Source: Nitrososphaerota archaeon
Lineage (GTDB): Archaea; Thermoproteota; Nitrososphaeria; Nitrososphaerales; CADDZS01
Assembly: GCA_027314685.1 (NCBI GenBank)
Contig: DAHVAI010000167.1
Span: 1 to 5,445 of the forward strand
Length of the DNA: 5,445 bases
Direction: 5' to 3'
Position 1 is the stretch's first letter. Each line of letters begins with the position of its first letter. The notes below the pieces were generated by a model, which was not told the DNA's origin, made no database searches, and worked only from the letters and a program-made list of their open reading frames with translations. This document shows positions 4,942 through 5,445 of the stretch, one piece after another. The translations under genes were made by a program, and so were the position numbers.

Positions 4942-5445
4942 ATGAGAGTTCGCTTAATGTGGTACACGCCAAACCCCGAGATCATGGTAGCGCTGGCAAT
5001 GAGGAGATGCTACAACTCAAAGCCAATTGAAGAACTGGAGAAGGAGCTAGAGACAAGACCGGGGTACGAGAGGGAGCTTATTGCAAAGGCGATAAGAGAC
5101 AAGACATTTGACGTGATTGAGCACGCAGTGTTCATGTTCGAGATCGAGGGCGTAAGTCGAATATGCACCCACCAGCTTGTGAGGCACAGGATTGCAAGCT
5201 ATGACCAGGAAAGCCAGAGGTTCTCCGCGGTAGAAAAAGAGGATTTCATTACTCCGCACTCGATCCACTCAAACCCAGAGGCGCTTGAAGTCTACCAGAA
5301 AGTGCTGAAGAGCTCGATTGAGGCGTTCAAGAAACTCAAAGAGTTGGAGGTCCCGAAGGAAGACGCGAGATTCGTACTGCCGCAGTCCATAGGAACAAAG
5401 CTGGTCATCACTGCAAATGCAAGGAGTTTGATGCACTTTTTCTAT
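4942..5445 (+). CDS. thyX: Flavin-dependent thymidylate synthase ThyX (C-terminus cut off by window edge)
   Basis: ThyX makes dTMP from dUMP in the cytosol using methylenetetrahydrofolate, reduced FAD and NADPH, and replaces ThyA. The visible 168 residues carry the signature RHRIASYDQESQR at 81-93, which fits RHRX7S with Arg81, His82, Arg83 and Ser91, the dUMP/FAD-binding motif. MRVRLMWYTPNPE at the start, ICTHQLVRHR, and EDARFVLPQSIGTKLVITANARSLMHFF near the edge, in shorter runs, all follow the family pattern (the N-A-R-x-L-x-H-F-F motif is in the last residues seen). Roughly 50 or more C-terminal residues, including a conserved late arginine, lie beyond the window. An in-frame TAG at 4924-4926 limits the start to ATG 4933, 4942 or 4957. 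I prefer 4942 because family members begin with M-[KR]-V-x-L-L-x-Y-T-P, and a possible promoter is correctly spaced for it. Starting at 4933 would add three residues. Confidence 0.93.
   Translation, partial: MRVRLMWYTPNPEIMVALAMRRCYNSKPIEELEKELETRPGYERELIAKAIRDKTFDVIEHAVFMFEIEGVSRICTHQLVRHRIASYDQESQRFSAVEKEDFITPHSIHSNPEALEVYQKVLKSSIEAFKKLKELEVPKEDARFVLPQSIGTKLVITANARSLMHFFY

Noticed and set aside
4687..5030. Open frames of 79 and 71 codons on the plus strand before thyX
   Set aside because: The first starts with TTG. The second overlaps the thyX start in another frame. Both have low-complexity composition with no motif.

Overview
The window looks like a piece of an archaeal chromosome. The prolyl-tRNA synthetase is the archaeal/eukaryote-like form, with a C-terminal zinc-type Cys4 domain and a terminal tyrosine. 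The membrane protein carries several N-glycosylation sequons on its outer domain. Genes start at or very near predicted transcription starts below TATA boxes, with no Shine-Dalgarno motifs (leaderless style). A member of the Nitrososphaerota (Thaumarchaeota) or a relative would fit, with flavin-dependent thymidylate synthase and intermediate base composition, but the lineage is inference and needs a search.

Layout: (1) Positions 1-134, minus strand, hold the first 44 codons of a gene that runs off the left edge. Its CPDC motif resembles the N-terminus of archaeal radical-SAM proteins of the tetraether-lipid-synthase type. (2) Positions 135-262 are a compact divergent promoter region with one TATA box for each side, flanked by a mirrored pair of sequence elements. 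(3) Positions 263-1408, plus strand, encode a complete DegT/DnrJ/EryC1/StrS-family sugar aminotransferase. (4) Two bases further on, the convergent minus-strand pair begins: proS (prolyl-tRNA synthetase, stop at 1411) and, upstream of it, a large CPBP-type intramembrane protease-like protein whose stop overlaps the preferred proS start in a GTGA arrangement. (5) Positions 4290-4932 are a divergent intergenic stretch of about 640 bp with no convincing gene, containing short repeats and small hairpins. (6) From about 4942 to the right edge, plus strand, is the first three quarters or so of thyX.

The genes do not form one obvious pathway. The left divergent pair (radical-SAM-like protein and sugar aminotransferase) probably shares regulation and may concern cell-envelope chemistry, but that is inference. 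The membrane protease-like gene and proS appear to be one transcription unit, an unusual pairing. thyX makes dTMP and appears to be transcribed alone. I see no tRNA, rRNA, CRISPR array, insertion sequence or clear mobile element. The most distinctive items are the mirrored divergent promoter, the sequon-rich ectodomain fused to a CPBP core, the CPBP-proS overlap, and a tryptophan in prolyl-tRNA synthetase motif 3.
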